5,628 bases of DNA from Reyranella sp. (lineage in GTDB: Bacteria > Pseudomonadota > Alphaproteobacteria > Reyranellales > Reyranellaceae), in contig JADHLS010000415.1 in assembly GCA_016780605.1 (NCBI GenBank), positions 1 to 5,628 of the forward strand. The letters are read 5' to 3'. Position numbers and translations under genes: made by a program. Shown here one piece after another: positions 5,325-5,628 of the stretch (position 1 is its first letter; every line of letters begins with the position of its first letter). The notes below the pieces were generated by a model, which saw nothing but the letters and a program-made list of their open reading frames with translations, was not told where the DNA came from and did not search any database.

Positions 5325-5628
5325 ATGACCATTTCGAAGCGGCACGTGCTGATCGTGCTGGCGGCAGGCGTGGCGGCGCTGATCATTCTGGCCGCCACCA
5401 AGGCGCTGTCGTCCTGGCCGTGGTCCCCACCGGCCTCCGACCAGCTCACGCTCTACGGCAACGTCGACATCCGGCAGGTCGACATGGCCTTCCAGGCGAT
5501 CGGTCGCGTCCAGGAGCTGCGCTTCGAGGAAGGCGACCCGGTCAAGGCAGGCGAGACACTTGCCGTGCTCGACGCCGACACCTATCGGGATCTCGCCGAC
5601 CTTGCGCGGGCGCGGGTGGAAGCGCAGA
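5325..5628 (+). CDS. HlyD/YbhG-type membrane fusion protein of an efflux or export system, C-terminus beyond window
   Basis: Periplasmic adaptor subunit that, in this family, links an inner-membrane transporter (often an ABC exporter) to an outer-membrane channel. 101 codons are visible. Residues 8-28 form a single N-terminal membrane anchor or uncleaved signal. The LTLYGNVDIRQVDMAF stretch (41-56) is the typical opening of YbhG/HlyD-like adaptors, followed by the biotinyl-lipoyl-like half-motif GRVQELRFEEGDPVKAGE (60-77) and LAVLDADTYRDL (79-90). An alpha-helical hairpin begins at the window edge (DLARARVEAQ). Adaptors of this kind are about 320-350 residues, so most of the protein is missing. 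It follows phaB by 66 nt with its own FNR-like box and Shine-Dalgarno sequence. The transporter and substrate cannot be told from here; genes for an ABC ATPase and permease would be expected downstream. Confidence 0.9.
   Translation, partial: MTISKRHVLIVLAAGVAALIILAATKALSSWPWSPPASDQLTLYGNVDIRQVDMAFQAIGRVQELRFEEGDPVKAGETLAVLDADTYRDLADLARARVEAQ

Overview
The window looks like accessory metabolism from a high-GC Gram-negative bacterium, most likely an alphaproteobacterium of the Rhodospirillales/Hyphomicrobiales type. I infer this from the strongly G/C-biased third codon positions, a PhaB that closely resembles rhizobial acetoacetyl-CoA reductases, and FixK/FNR-like operators. The taxonomy is an inference, not a match.

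Layout. A polyhydroxyalkanoate synthase gene (phaC) runs leftward from 1225 and leaves the window at base 1, so only its N-terminal 408 residues are seen. A 125-bp divergent intergenic region follows (1226-1350). Four genes then run rightward: a small exported protein of unknown function (1351-1935), a P3B/MgtA-type cation P-type ATPase (1922-4474, overlapping the previous gene by 14 nt), acetoacetyl-CoA reductase phaB (4536-5258), and the start of a HlyD/YbhG-type membrane fusion protein (5325 to the window end).

The main observation is regulatory. Four 14-bp dyads of the FNR/FixK/Dnr type (TTGA-N6-KCAA or one base off) lie at 1261-1274, 1304-1317, 4471-4484 and 5255-5268. There is one in front of phaC, the exported-protein/ATPase pair, phaB and the HlyD gene. 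Each is followed at nearly the same distance (28.5-30.5 bp from dyad centre to the near edge) by a weak -10-like hexamer. This is the geometry of activator-dependent class II promoters centred near -41.5. Two of the dyads share bases with the stop codon of the preceding gene. In the divergent pair the predicted transcription starts fall on the ATG codons and no Shine-Dalgarno sequence is present, which suggests leaderless mRNAs. phaB and the HlyD gene instead have short leaders with clear Shine-Dalgarno sequences.

How the genes may work together (inference): low oxygen or a nitrogen-oxide signal, sensed by a CRP/FNR-family regulator, would switch on PHB synthesis as a carbon and reductant sink (PhaB consuming reduced nicotinamide cofactor, PhaC polymerising), together with a divalent-cation ATPase, a periplasmic protein of unknown role and an efflux/export system. 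The window thus looks like one edge of an oxygen-limitation survival island. No RNA genes, mobile elements, CRISPR arrays or convincing terminators were seen.
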